Source: DASVSE01 sp036399715 (GTDB lineage: Bacteria > Bacteroidota > Rhodothermia > Rhodothermales > Rubricoccaceae). Taken from it: a stretch of DNA of 5,649 nt. Within the stretch, counting starts at the first letter, position 1, and every line of letters begins with the position of its first letter. Shown one piece after another: positions 1 to 5,343 of the stretch. The stretch is from positions 1 to 5,649 of the forward strand of contig DASWMO010000240.1 in assembly GCA_036399715.1 (NCBI GenBank). The letters are read 5' to 3'. The position numbers were made by a program, and so were the translations under genes. The notes under the pieces are model-generated. The model was given only the letters and a program-made list of their open reading frames with translations. It ran no database searches and was not told the DNA's origin.

Positions 1-432
1 ATGACGACTCCCTCCCCCAACCCCTCGGCGGCGTTCGTCGGCGCCTCGTGGGCAGCCCTGCTCTCTGGCGCCGTCGCGTACCTCGTCGGGCTGTCCAACG
101 CGGCGATGGCGCTCAACGAGAAGGGCTACTACCTCACGCTCTTGCTGTTCGGCCTCTTCGCCGCCGTCTCGCTCCAGAAGTCCGTCCGCGACCGCCTGGA
201 GGGCCTCCCGGTCACGACCCTCTACTTCGGCCTGTGCTGGGTCGCGACGGGCGCGGCACTCGTGCTGCTCGGCGTCGGCCTGTGGAACGCGACGCTGGCG
301 CTGAGCGAAAAGGGCTTCTACGCGATGGCCTTCCTGCTGGGCCTCTTCGGCGCGATCGTGGTTCAGAAGAACAGCCGCGACGCGGCGAGATTCGGGGACC
401 CGATGCTCGGCGAGTTCGACGGGCTCGGCTGA
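1..432 (+). CDS. YiaA/YiaB family inner membrane protein (two-repeat form)
   Basis: The 143-residue protein is nearly all hydrophobic and has four predicted membrane helices at about residues 12-30, 44-60, 73-93 and 107-122. It is an internal duplication. Residues 30-64 and 93-127 each follow the plan G-L-x-N-A-x-x-A-L-x-E-K-G-[YF]-Y, a helix with GLF, then QK-x-S-x-RD. This repeated two-helix unit is the hallmark of the yiaAB domain family, whose E. coli members are inner-membrane proteins of poorly defined, stress-linked function. The length fits a two-domain member. The ATG is the first base of the window, so its promoter and any ribosome site are outside view, and a start further upstream cannot be excluded. 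It ends at TGA, 73 nt before the next gene. The family call is from recognition of the repeat plan. A molecular function cannot be given. Confidence 0.85.
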   Translation: MTTPSPNPSAAFVGASWAALLSGAVAYLVGLSNAAMALNEKGYYLTLLLFGLFAAVSLQKSVRDRLEGLPVTTLYFGLCWVATGAALVLLGVGLWNATLALSEKGFYAMAFLLGLFGAIVVQKNSRDAARFGDPMLGEFDGLG

Positions 433-437
433 CCAGA

Positions 438-453
438 CGCCCATTAACGGGCG
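438..453 (+). terminator. small hairpin after the YiaA/B gene, possible terminator
   Basis: CGCCC (438-442) and GGGCG (449-453) form a perfect 5-bp GC stem around the loop ATTAAC, starting 6 nt after the stop codon. No T-run follows, so this is at most a weak or Rho-assisted terminator. A stem this short can arise by chance at this base composition. Confidence 0.2.
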
Positions 454-459
454 GCGATC

Positions 460-466
460 TACCTTG
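460..466 (+). promoter_or_regulatory. candidate -10 element (TACCTTG)
   Basis: TACCTTG followed by ACG lies 39 nt before the ATG at 506. It resembles the Bacteroidota -10 consensus TAnnTTTG. Similar words precede two other genes here (931-937 plus strand, 4532-4526 minus strand). No clear TTG -33 box is seen at the expected distance, so support is only positional and comparative. Confidence 0.25.
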
Positions 467-505
467 ACGGCCCTCCACCCCGCCCCGTCGGGTGAACCCG
501 AACCT

Positions 506-895
506 ATGCACCCGAATACCCTCCGCCGGCTCACGCTCGCCCTCCTCGCCGCCGGCGCCCTCGGCACGCTCGCCGCACTCGTCTGGGCGGGCGACGGCCT
601 GGGCACGCTCAGCGGCGCCGGCCTGGGGTTCGCCGCGTGGGCGCTCCTGCCGTACGCGGCGCTCGCCGTCGGCCTGTCGCGCTTCTGGTCGGCGCGGGCG
701 CGCGTGGCGGGCCTCGTCGGCGCGGGCGCGGTCGTCCTCGGCGCGGCCGCGCTCTACGCCGACGCGCTCTGGCTCCACCCCGACGCGCAGGGCGCGCTCG
801 CGTTCGTGTTCGTGCCCGTCGTGCAGCTCGCCGTCGTGCTGGGGACGGTCGGGCTGGCGTGGGTCCTCCACCGCCGCGGCGCCGCGACGGCGTAG
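506..895 (+). CDS. hypothetical four-helix membrane protein
   Basis: This gene encodes 129 residues and I do not recognise the family. Four hydrophobic segments are visible at about residues 8-28, 38-58, 66-88 and 97-121. They are separated by short loops, with a basic N-terminus (MHPNTLRR) and a basic end (HRRGAATA). The positive charges at the N-terminus and after helices 2 and 4 (SRFWSARAR, LHRRG) suggest both ends face the cytoplasm. Amino acid use is dominated by Ala, Leu, Gly and Val, as expected for a small polytopic protein in a GC-rich genome. The ATG at 506 is preferred over the in-frame TTG at 464, because the extra 14 residues are Pro-rich and overlap the candidate promoter. No Shine-Dalgarno sequence is evident. 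It follows the YiaA/B gene in the same direction, but no shared function can be inferred. Confidence 0.75.
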   Translation: MHPNTLRRLTLALLAAGALGTLAALVWAGDGLGTLSGAGLGFAAWALLPYAALAVGLSRFWSARARVAGLVGAGAVVLGAAALYADALWLHPDAQGALAFVFVPVVQLAVVLGTVGLAWVLHRRGAATA

Positions 896-930
896 TGCGA
901 TTGGATCAGAAAACGAGGTGAGGGCAGCCG

Positions 931-937
931 TTTCTTG
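931..937 (+). promoter_or_regulatory. candidate -10 element (TTTCTTG)
   Basis: TTTCTTG followed by ACG lies 30 nt before the lipoprotein ATG at 968. Seven bases, CTTGACG, are identical to the motif before the gene at 506. It is a plausible -10 region in a lineage with TAnnTTTG promoters, but the second base is T rather than A and no -33 box is clear. Confidence 0.22.
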
Positions 938-967
938 ACGAACGCTCGCCACCCCTACGCCTCGTTA

Positions 968-1333
968 ATGTCTACTCGTCTACTTGTCTCGTCCGCGACT
1001 CTCGCGCTTGCGCTTTCTGGCTGCGTCACGTCACGGTCGGTCACGACCGAGGCGGTCCAACCGACCGAGTCTATCCGTGTCGTCACGGCAGACCGCCGCG
1101 AGGTCGATTTGCGCTCGGCTGAGGTCGTCGGCGACAGCCTCGTCGGGCAGAACGCTGCGGGGGCCCGCGTCGCCATCGCGACAGCGCAGATCGACCGGAT
1201 CGAGACTCGGCGCATCTCGACGCGGCGGAGTGCGGCGATAGGCGCCGGGACGGGGGTCGCTCTTGGGGCCGCCGCGGTCGTCAGTACCAGTCTGTTGGTT
1301 CTGGAGTTGTTCCTCAGCGTCATCGCCGGATAG
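968..1333 (+). CDS. small lipoprotein with C-terminal hydrophobic segment
   Basis: The protein has 121 residues. Residues 1-19 form a lipoprotein signal peptide: a basic start, a hydrophobic core and the lipobox LSGC, with Cys19 as the expected lipidated residue. Residues about 36-83 look like a small beta-rich module. It has alternating hydrophobic residues in IRVVTADRREVDL, then VVGDSLVG, then VAIATAQIDRIETRR. This pattern is common in small envelope lipoproteins, but I cannot name a function. Residues 89-121 form a Gly/Ala-rich hydrophobic stretch (GAGTGVALGAAA, then a Leu/Val run) resembling a glycine-zipper or membrane segment. The ATG at 968 is chosen over an in-frame TTG at 935 because it places the signal peptide at the N-terminus. 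The gene converges with the minus-strand operon across the repeat-bearing gap. Codon bias is slightly weaker than in the neighbouring genes. Confidence 0.8.
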   Translation: MSTRLLVSSATLALALSGCVTSRSVTTEAVQPTESIRVVTADRREVDLRSAEVVGDSLVGQNAAGARVAIATAQIDRIETRRISTRRSAAIGAGTGVALGAAAVVSTSLLVLELFLSVIAG

Positions 1334-1356
1334 CACGCGGCACGCGAGTACCTGAA

Positions 1357-1379
1357 GCTGCCGCGGCGCGTTCGGCAGC
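1357..1379 (+). terminator. 7-bp-stem hairpin, candidate terminator of the lipoprotein gene
   Basis: GCTGCCG (1357-1363) and CGGCAGC (1373-1379) are perfect inverted repeats around a 9-nt loop, 23 nt after the lipoprotein stop codon. The location between convergent genes fits a transcription end. No T-tract follows on either strand, so it is not a classical intrinsic terminator. It could instead stabilise the RNA 3' end. Confidence 0.35.
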
Positions 1380-1434
1380 ACGACGTCGGGGCTAGCGCGG
1401 ACGCTTGGAAGCCGTTCTTCCCCATCCCGCCCAC

Positions 1435-1602
1435 GTCACGCGTCATCCCGCCCATGTCACGAGGCATTTCGCCTGTGTCACGCGGCGTTTCGCCCGTGTA
1501 ACATGACATTGCGTCCGTGTCACGCGGCATCCCTCCTGTGTCACGCGGCATCCCGGTCGTGTAACATGACACTCCGTCTGTGTCACGTGGCATTTCGCCC
1601 GT
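1435..1602. repeat. 21-bp tandem repeat array, eight clear units
   Basis: Eight contiguous units begin at 1435, 1456, 1477, 1498, 1519, 1540, 1561 and 1582, all exactly 21 bp apart with no indel. The plus-strand unit is a conserved 12-bp core, GTCACGCGGCAT (type A), plus a looser 9-bp tail of the kind TTCGCCCGT. Units at 1498 and 1561 carry a different core, GTAACATGACAY (type B), sharing the same four core substitutions. Degenerate copies keep the phase at each edge: 1414 retains CATCCCGCCC and 1603 retains the start GTC. The array lies between convergent genes, ending 34 nt from the stop codon of the AlbA_2 gene. The units are direct repeats without spacers, so this is not a CRISPR array. 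Function is unknown. Candidates are a minisatellite, an array of protein-binding sites (21 bp is about two helical turns) or a coding heptapeptide repeat. Confidence 0.95.
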
Positions 1603-1636
1603 GTCCGCCCGCGTTTTGGAGCGGCACTCGCACGGA

Positions 1637-2296
1637 CTAGCCGGCGGCCGTGAAGTGGTCGTCGCCGCCGGGGCGCGGGTGCAGTTGCACGATGCCTGCG
1701 CGGACGAGCGCGACGAGCGTCTTGGACGCGCGCCACGGCGGCATCTCGGCCATGCGCGCGTACTCCGCGACCGTGATCCGCTCGTGGCGGTCGAGGTACT
1801 CCAGCAACCGCCGCTCGGGCTCGCCGAACGTGAACGCGACGGCCTCGCCGCGATGCTCGGCGCGCATGACGCGGATCGACTCGCGGCTCGCCTCGACCGA
1901 CTGGTCGGCCACGCGGACGTAGGCGTGCTGCCGCGCGGCCTCGCCGACCGTGCCGGGCTCGGGCACGAGCACGTGCGGGCGGTGCGCACTCGCCGGCACG
2001 CGGACCACCAGCACGTCGCGGCGGGCGCCGACGCGGACGGCCTCGATCTCGACCTCAGGCTCGGGCGAGACGCGCCCGCGGAGGGCGTTCGAGAGCGCGA
2101 ACAGCTCCTCCTCGGCGTCGCGGAGGCCCAGGATCGTCCCGTCGTCGTCGACGCCGATCAGGACCGTCCCGCCGTCGGTGTTGGCGAACGCGATGACCTC
2201 GCGCGCGATGCGCTCCGGGCGCGGGACCCGGTTCTTGAACTCCAGCCGCGGGCCCTCGCCGAGGAGAACGAGGCGCTTGAGGTCGTCGTGGGTCAT
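1637..2296 (-). CDS. AlbA_2 (Schlafen-type) DNA-binding domain protein with C-terminal winged helix
   Basis: The 219-residue protein has two recognisable parts. Residues about 12-135 match the AlbA_2/divergent AAA-4-associated fold: E14-G-P-x-L-E-F-K at 14-21, then the signature AFANTDGGTVLIGVDDDG (36-53) and a G-L region. It ends with an H-A-Y-V-R-V strand at 124-129. Residues about 157-219 look like a winged helix-turn-helix (EPERRLLEYLDRHERITVAEYARM, then KTLVALVRAGIVQLH). Proteins of this type are usually cytoplasmic and often proposed to be transcriptional regulators. The larger relatives carry an ATPase-like C-terminal region that is absent here. The ATG at 2296 starts at the domain boundary, 35 nt after the gpsA stop, so it is probably the last gene of the operon. 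No Shine-Dalgarno sequence is visible. Its DNA target is unknown. The tandem repeat immediately downstream is only a speculative candidate. Confidence 0.8.
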   Translation of the reverse strand: MTHDDLKRLVLLGEGPRLEFKNRVPRPERIAREVIAFANTDGGTVLIGVDDDGTILGLRDAEEELFALSNALRGRVSPEPEVEIEAVRVGARRDVLVVRVPASAHRPHVLVPEPGTVGEAARQHAYVRVADQSVEASRESIRVMRAEHRGEAVAFTFGEPERRLLEYLDRHERITVAEYARMAEMPPWRASKTLVALVRAGIVQLHPRPGGDDHFTAAG

Positions 2297-2331
2297 CGGG
2301 TAGTCCGGGGGGACCCGTCCAAGGACGAGCG

Positions 2332-3438
2332 TCAGGTTTCGGTTCCGCCGAGCGGCGCGCCGAGGCGGGCACCTTCGAGGCGCGGGTCGCGCTCCATCAG
2401 CGCCGCGACGGCCTCGGCCGGCGTCATGTCGCCGGCGAGGATGGCTGCGACGGCGTCCGCGATGGGCAGTTCGACGCCCACGCGCGCCGCGAGCGCCCGC
2501 ACGGACGCCGTCGTGGCGACGCCCTCGACGACCATCGCGCTCGACGCGAGCGCGGCCTCGGCGCTCATGCCCGAGCCGATCTTCTCGCCGAAGCCGCGGT
2601 TGCGGCTGTGGCGCGAGAAGCACGTCACGACGAGGTCGCCGAGGCCGGTCAGGCCGGCGAACGTGTGGGCGTCCGCCCCGAGGGCGACCCCGAGGCGCGT
2701 GATCTCGGCCAGCCCGCGCGTGACGAGCGCCGCCTTGGCGTTGTCGCCCAGCCCGAGGCCGTCGCCCATGCCGGCCGCGAGCGCGATGACGTTCTTGACG
2801 GACCCGCCGACCTCGACGCCGATCACGTCGGGGTTGGTGTAGACGCGCAACGCGGGGGCCATGAACGCCGCCTGCACGCGCGCGGCGGCCGCGGCGTCGG
2901 GCATGGCCACGACGAGGCTCGTCGGCTGCCCGACGGCGACTTCCTCGGCGTGGCTCGGGCCGTAGAGCACGCCCACGCGGGCGGCGTCGAGGGCGGGCAG
3001 TGCCTCGCGGAGCACGGCCGAGGTCGTCAGCAGCGTCCCGGTCTCGATGCCCTTGGCGGCCGAGACGACGACCGGCCGCGTCCCGGGCACGCAGCCGGCG
3101 AGGCGGGCGGCGAGGCTGCGCACGGCCTGGCTCGGCACGGCGACGACCCAGAGCCATGCCCCGTCGGTCGCCTCGGCGAGGTCGGCCGTCGGCGCGACGG
3201 CGGCGGGCAGCGTCGCCATGGGCAGGAACGGCGCGTTGCGGCGCGTCGCGGCGAGGTCGGCGGCGTGCTCGGGTTCGAGCGTCCAGAGGCGGACCGGGTG
3301 CCCGGGGCTTCCGTCGGCGCGTGGCGCGGCGAGGCTGCACGCCAGGGCCGTGCCCCAGCTCCCGGCCCCGAGGACGGCGATGGGCGCGGCGGGCCCCGCA
3401 GGCGGGAGGTCCAGCATCGGGAGTCGGGAGTCGGCCAT
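2332..3438 (-). CDS. gpsA: glycerol-3-phosphate dehydrogenase [NAD(P)+]
   Basis: GpsA reduces dihydroxyacetone phosphate to sn-glycerol 3-phosphate with NAD(P)H, supplying the backbone of phospholipids in the cytoplasm. The 368-residue product has every expected landmark. The dinucleotide-binding loop is G24-A-G-S-W-G29. SAAKGIE (126-132) contains the conserved Lys129. GPSHAEEVAVGQPT (160-173) follows, then VGGSVKNVIALAAG (210-223) with the catalytic Lys215. GLTGLGDLVVTCFS-RHSRNRGFG (262-284) holds the substrate-binding Asp and Arg, and VEGVATT and ELPIADAV lie near the end. The usual family length is about 330-340, so there are roughly 20-30 extra residues, mostly at the N-terminus and a Pro/Gly insertion near 40-49. 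The ATG at 3438 gives MADSRLP. An in-frame ATG at 3417 (MLDLPPAG) would give 361 residues and cannot be excluded. It lies 59 nt after purM and 35 nt before the AlbA_2 gene. Confidence 0.95.
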   Translation of the reverse strand: MADSRLPMLDLPPAGPAAPIAVLGAGSWGTALACSLAAPRADGSPGHPVRLWTLEPEHAADLAATRRNAPFLPMATLPAAVAPTADLAEATDGAWLWVVAVPSQAVRSLAARLAGCVPGTRPVVVSAAKGIETGTLLTTSAVLREALPALDAARVGVLYGPSHAEEVAVGQPTSLVVAMPDAAAAARVQAAFMAPALRVYTNPDVIGVEVGGSVKNVIALAAGMGDGLGLGDNAKAALVTRGLAEITRLGVALGADAHTFAGLTGLGDLVVTCFSRHSRNRGFGEKIGSGMSAEAALASSAMVVEGVATTASVRALAARVGVELPIADAVAAILAGDMTPAEAVAALMERDPRLEGARLGAPLGGTET

Positions 3439-3497
3439 CGGAGAAAGGCTGGTGGGACGGGCGGTGTCGGTCCGGGGCGGCCCCGAGGTCCGGTGGC

Positions 3498-4505
3498 CTA
3501 CTCCCGCTGCCCGGCGACGTGGCCGATGCGGAAGGCGGGCTCGCCGAGGGCGCCGAGGACGGTGAGCGCGCGCCCGACGTGCGCCTCGGGGACGACCGCG
3601 ACGAGCCCGACGCCGAGGTTGAACGTCCGCCGCATGTCGGCCTCGGGGACCGCCCCGGCGCTCTCGATGAGCCGGAAGACGGGCGGGACCGTCCACGCGT
3701 CCCACGCGACCTCCACGTCGAGACCTGCGGGCAGGATGCGCTGCGTGTTGGAGACCAGTCCGCCGCCGGTGATGTGCGCGAAACCCGTTGCGAGGCGTTC
3801 CGCGACGAGCGCCTGGATCGCATCGAGGTACGAGCGGTGGACGCGCAGCAGGGCTGCCCCGACCGACTCGCCGCCGAGCTCGTCGGGCTCGTCGGCGGCG
3901 ACGAAGCGCCCGAAGAGGACCTTGCGGGCGAGCGAGTAGCCGTTCGTGTGGAGGCCCGTCGACGGAAGCCCGATCAGGGCGTCGCCCGGCTGGATCGCCG
4001 TCCCGTCAATGATCTCAGACTTTTCGACGACGCCGACGACGGTCCCCGCGAGGTCGTAGTCGCCCGTGCGGTAGAGGTCCGGCATCTCGGCCGTCTCGCC
4101 GCCGATGAGGGCGCAGCCGTTGGCGCGGCACCCGCGCGCGACGCCCTGCACGACCGCATCGAGCACACCCGCGTCGAGGACGCCCGCGGCGAAGTAGTCG
4201 AGGAAGAACAGCGGCCGCGCGCCCGAGACGGCGATGTCGTTGACGCAGTGGTTGACGAGGTCCTCGCCGATCGTGTCGTGCCGGCCGACGCGCTGCGCGA
4301 CCTTCAGCTTGGTCCCGACGCCGTCCATGGACGAGACCAGGACGGGCTCGCGGTAGCGCGCCGGGTCGAGCGCGAAAAGCCCGCCGAAGGCGCCGACGTC
4401 CGTCAGGACGCCCGGCGTGAACGTGCTCCGGATATGCCGCGAGATGCGGCGAACGGCCGCCTCGCCGGCCTCGACGTCGACGCCGGCCTCCTTGTAGGTC
4501 GCCAT
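3498..4505 (-). CDS. purM: phosphoribosylformylglycinamidine cyclo-ligase (AIR synthetase)
   Basis: PurM catalyses the ATP-dependent closure of formylglycinamidine ribonucleotide to aminoimidazole ribonucleotide, the fifth step of de novo purine synthesis, in the cytoplasm. The product has 335 residues, close to the usual 340-350. It begins with the typical YKEAGVD and an SRHIRSTFTPGVL segment. It carries SSMDGVGTKLKVA (58-70), then GEDLVNHCVNDIAVSGARPLFFLDYFA (80-106) from the ATP-binding half. ALIGGETAEMPDLY (132-145) follows, then GLPSTGLHTNGYSLAR (179-194) and the C-terminal HITGGGL (244-250). FNLGVGLV (295-302) is the usual late motif. All active-site blocks appear intact. The ATG at 4505 gives the standard N-terminus. 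It lies 55 nt after the crotonase gene, with a TATCTTGG element in the gap that may be an own promoter. It is not clustered with other purine genes in this window. Confidence 0.96.
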   Translation of the reverse strand: MATYKEAGVDVEAGEAAVRRISRHIRSTFTPGVLTDVGAFGGLFALDPARYREPVLVSSMDGVGTKLKVAQRVGRHDTIGEDLVNHCVNDIAVSGARPLFFLDYFAAGVLDAGVLDAVVQGVARGCRANGCALIGGETAEMPDLYRTGDYDLAGTVVGVVEKSEIIDGTAIQPGDALIGLPSTGLHTNGYSLARKVLFGRFVAADEPDELGGESVGAALLRVHRSYLDAIQALVAERLATGFAHITGGGLVSNTQRILPAGLDVEVAWDAWTVPPVFRLIESAGAVPEADMRRTFNLGVGLVAVVPEAHVGRALTVLGALGEPAFRIGHVAGQRE

Positions 4506-4525
4506 GGGGCCTGGGTGGGGTGGGC

Positions 4526-4532
4526 CAAGATA
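4526..4532 (-). promoter_or_regulatory. candidate -10 element before purM (TATCTTG)
   Basis: Read on the minus strand, TATCTTGG begins at 4532, with TATCTTG ending 20 nt before the purM ATG. It is the best match in the window to a TAnnTTnG -10 element and lies in the 55-nt crotonase-purM gap. A TTG box 19 bp further upstream is not seen. If real, purM-gpsA-AlbA_2 could be transcribed without the crotonase gene. Confidence 0.35.
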
Positions 4533-4560
4533 CCGGCCGCGCCTGCACCCGCGTGCGCGC

Positions 4561-5343
4561 TCAGCCGGCGGCGGCCCGCCACGGCGGGTCCGTCTTGCCG
4601 AGGAACGCGTCGACGCCGGCCCGGCAGTCGTCGGTCGCCCGGGCGTGCGCGTTGACCGCGGCGGCGTGGGCGAGCGCGTCGGCGAGCGAGCGGCCGGGCA
4701 GGTCTGCGAGGAGCGCCTTGGTGAGCGCGATGGCCGAGCCGCTCGTTTCGGTCGCGAGTTCGGTGCAGAGTGCCGCGAGCTCGGCGTCGAGCGCGGCGTC
4801 GGGTACGACCCGCGTGACGAGCCCGATGCGCGCCGCCTCGCATGCGGGGATGCGGTGGCCGCGGAGGAAGAGTTCGCGCGCCGCCGTCTCGCCGATTCGC
4901 CGCGTGACGAACGTCGCGACGAGCGCGGGCACGAACCCGATGCGGACCTCGGAGAAGCCGAGCGTCGCGCTCTCGGCGACGAGCGACAGGTCGCACGCGG
5001 CGGCGAGGCCGCACCCGCCGGCGATGGCGTGCCCGTGGACGCGCGCCACGACGGGCTTCGGGTGCCGCAGGATGGCCTCGAAGAGGCGCCCGAGGCGCTC
5101 CGAGTCGGCGAGGTTGTCCGAGAACGACGCGTCGCGGAGCGCGCGGAGCGCGGCGAGGTCGGCGCCGGCGGAGAAGACCTTGCCCGCGGCTGCGATCACG
5201 ACGACGCGGACCGCCGCGTCCTCAGCGGCGTCGGCCAGCGCAGTTGTAAGCGCCTCGACGAGGTCGGCCGAGAGCGCGTTGCGCGTCTCGGGGCGGTCGA
5301 GGGTGAGCGTGAGGACGGGCCCGTCGCGGCGGGTCTGGAGCAT
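4561..5343 (-). CDS. enoyl-CoA hydratase/isomerase family protein, methylglutaconyl-CoA hydratase-like
   Basis: This is a crotonase-fold enzyme of 260 residues, the usual family length. It is expected to act on a CoA thioester in fatty-acid or branched-chain amino-acid breakdown. Visible blocks are LDRPETRNALS (15-25), the first oxyanion-hole segment FSAGADL (57-63), and VHGHAIAGGCGLAAACDL (102-119). Next is GFSEVRIGFVPA (129-140), with Gly129 as second oxyanion donor and Glu132 as first catalytic Glu, then RELFLRG (156-162) with Glu157 as the second. Both acids needed for hydration are present. After VPA the sequence reads LVATFV rather than the classic GAGGTQRL, a pattern shared with LiuC-like methylglutaconyl-CoA hydratases of leucine catabolism. 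The substrate assignment is therefore tentative. The ATG at 5343 is preferred because MLQTRRDG is the family-type N-terminus. An in-frame ATG at 5379 would add 12 residues. It is the first gene of the minus-strand group. Confidence 0.88.
   Translation of the reverse strand: MLQTRRDGPVLTLTLDRPETRNALSADLVEALTTALADAAEDAAVRVVVIAAAGKVFSAGADLAALRALRDASFSDNLADSERLGRLFEAILRHPKPVVARVHGHAIAGGCGLAAACDLSLVAESATLGFSEVRIGFVPALVATFVTRRIGETAARELFLRGHRIPACEAARIGLVTRVVPDAALDAELAALCTELATETSGSAIALTKALLADLPGRSLADALAHAAAVNAHARATDDCRAGVDAFLGKTDPPWRAAAG

Noticed and set aside
1579..1594. parS-like site around CACGTG in the unit at 1582
   Set aside because: It matches the 16-bp parS consensus at only about 11 positions, lacks the right half (GAAACA) and has no par genes nearby. 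The CACGTG is one unit's variant of the repeat core.
1435..1602. CRISPR array
   Set aside because: Units are contiguous 21-mers with substitutions spread through them. There are no unique spacers of constant length and no cas genes nearby.
1435..1602. Plasmid-type iterons of a replication origin
   Set aside because: Unit length and tandem order would fit iterons, but the neighbours are chromosomal housekeeping genes. No rep gene, DnaA box or AT-rich unwinding region is visible.
1605..1624. Imperfect stem CCGCTCC/GGGCGG (minus strand) after the AlbA_2 gene as its terminator
   Set aside because: The stem needs a bulge and lacks a T-tract, so it was not strong enough to annotate.
955..1989. 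Minus-strand frame spanning the repeat array, the lipoprotein gene and the AlbA_2 3' part
   Set aside because: Its flanks are antisense or off-frame readings of two supported genes. Only the repeat part is curious and is reported as a finding.
3473..3485. Hairpin CGGGG-CGG-CCCCG between purM and gpsA as a terminator
   Set aside because: It has a 5-bp stem, a 3-nt loop and no T-run, and lies inside a probable operon. Such stems are common by chance at this GC content.
1637..3823. Very long minus-strand open frame (over 700 codons) across three genes
   Set aside because: Only its last 219 codons are a recognisable protein (the AlbA_2 gene). The rest is an Arg/Pro-rich off-frame reading of gpsA and part of purM.
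1580..4655. Long plus-strand open frames antisense to the minus-strand operon
   Set aside because: They are low-complexity Arg/Ala/Gly/Asp-rich translations opposite well-supported genes, as expected from strong GC3 bias.
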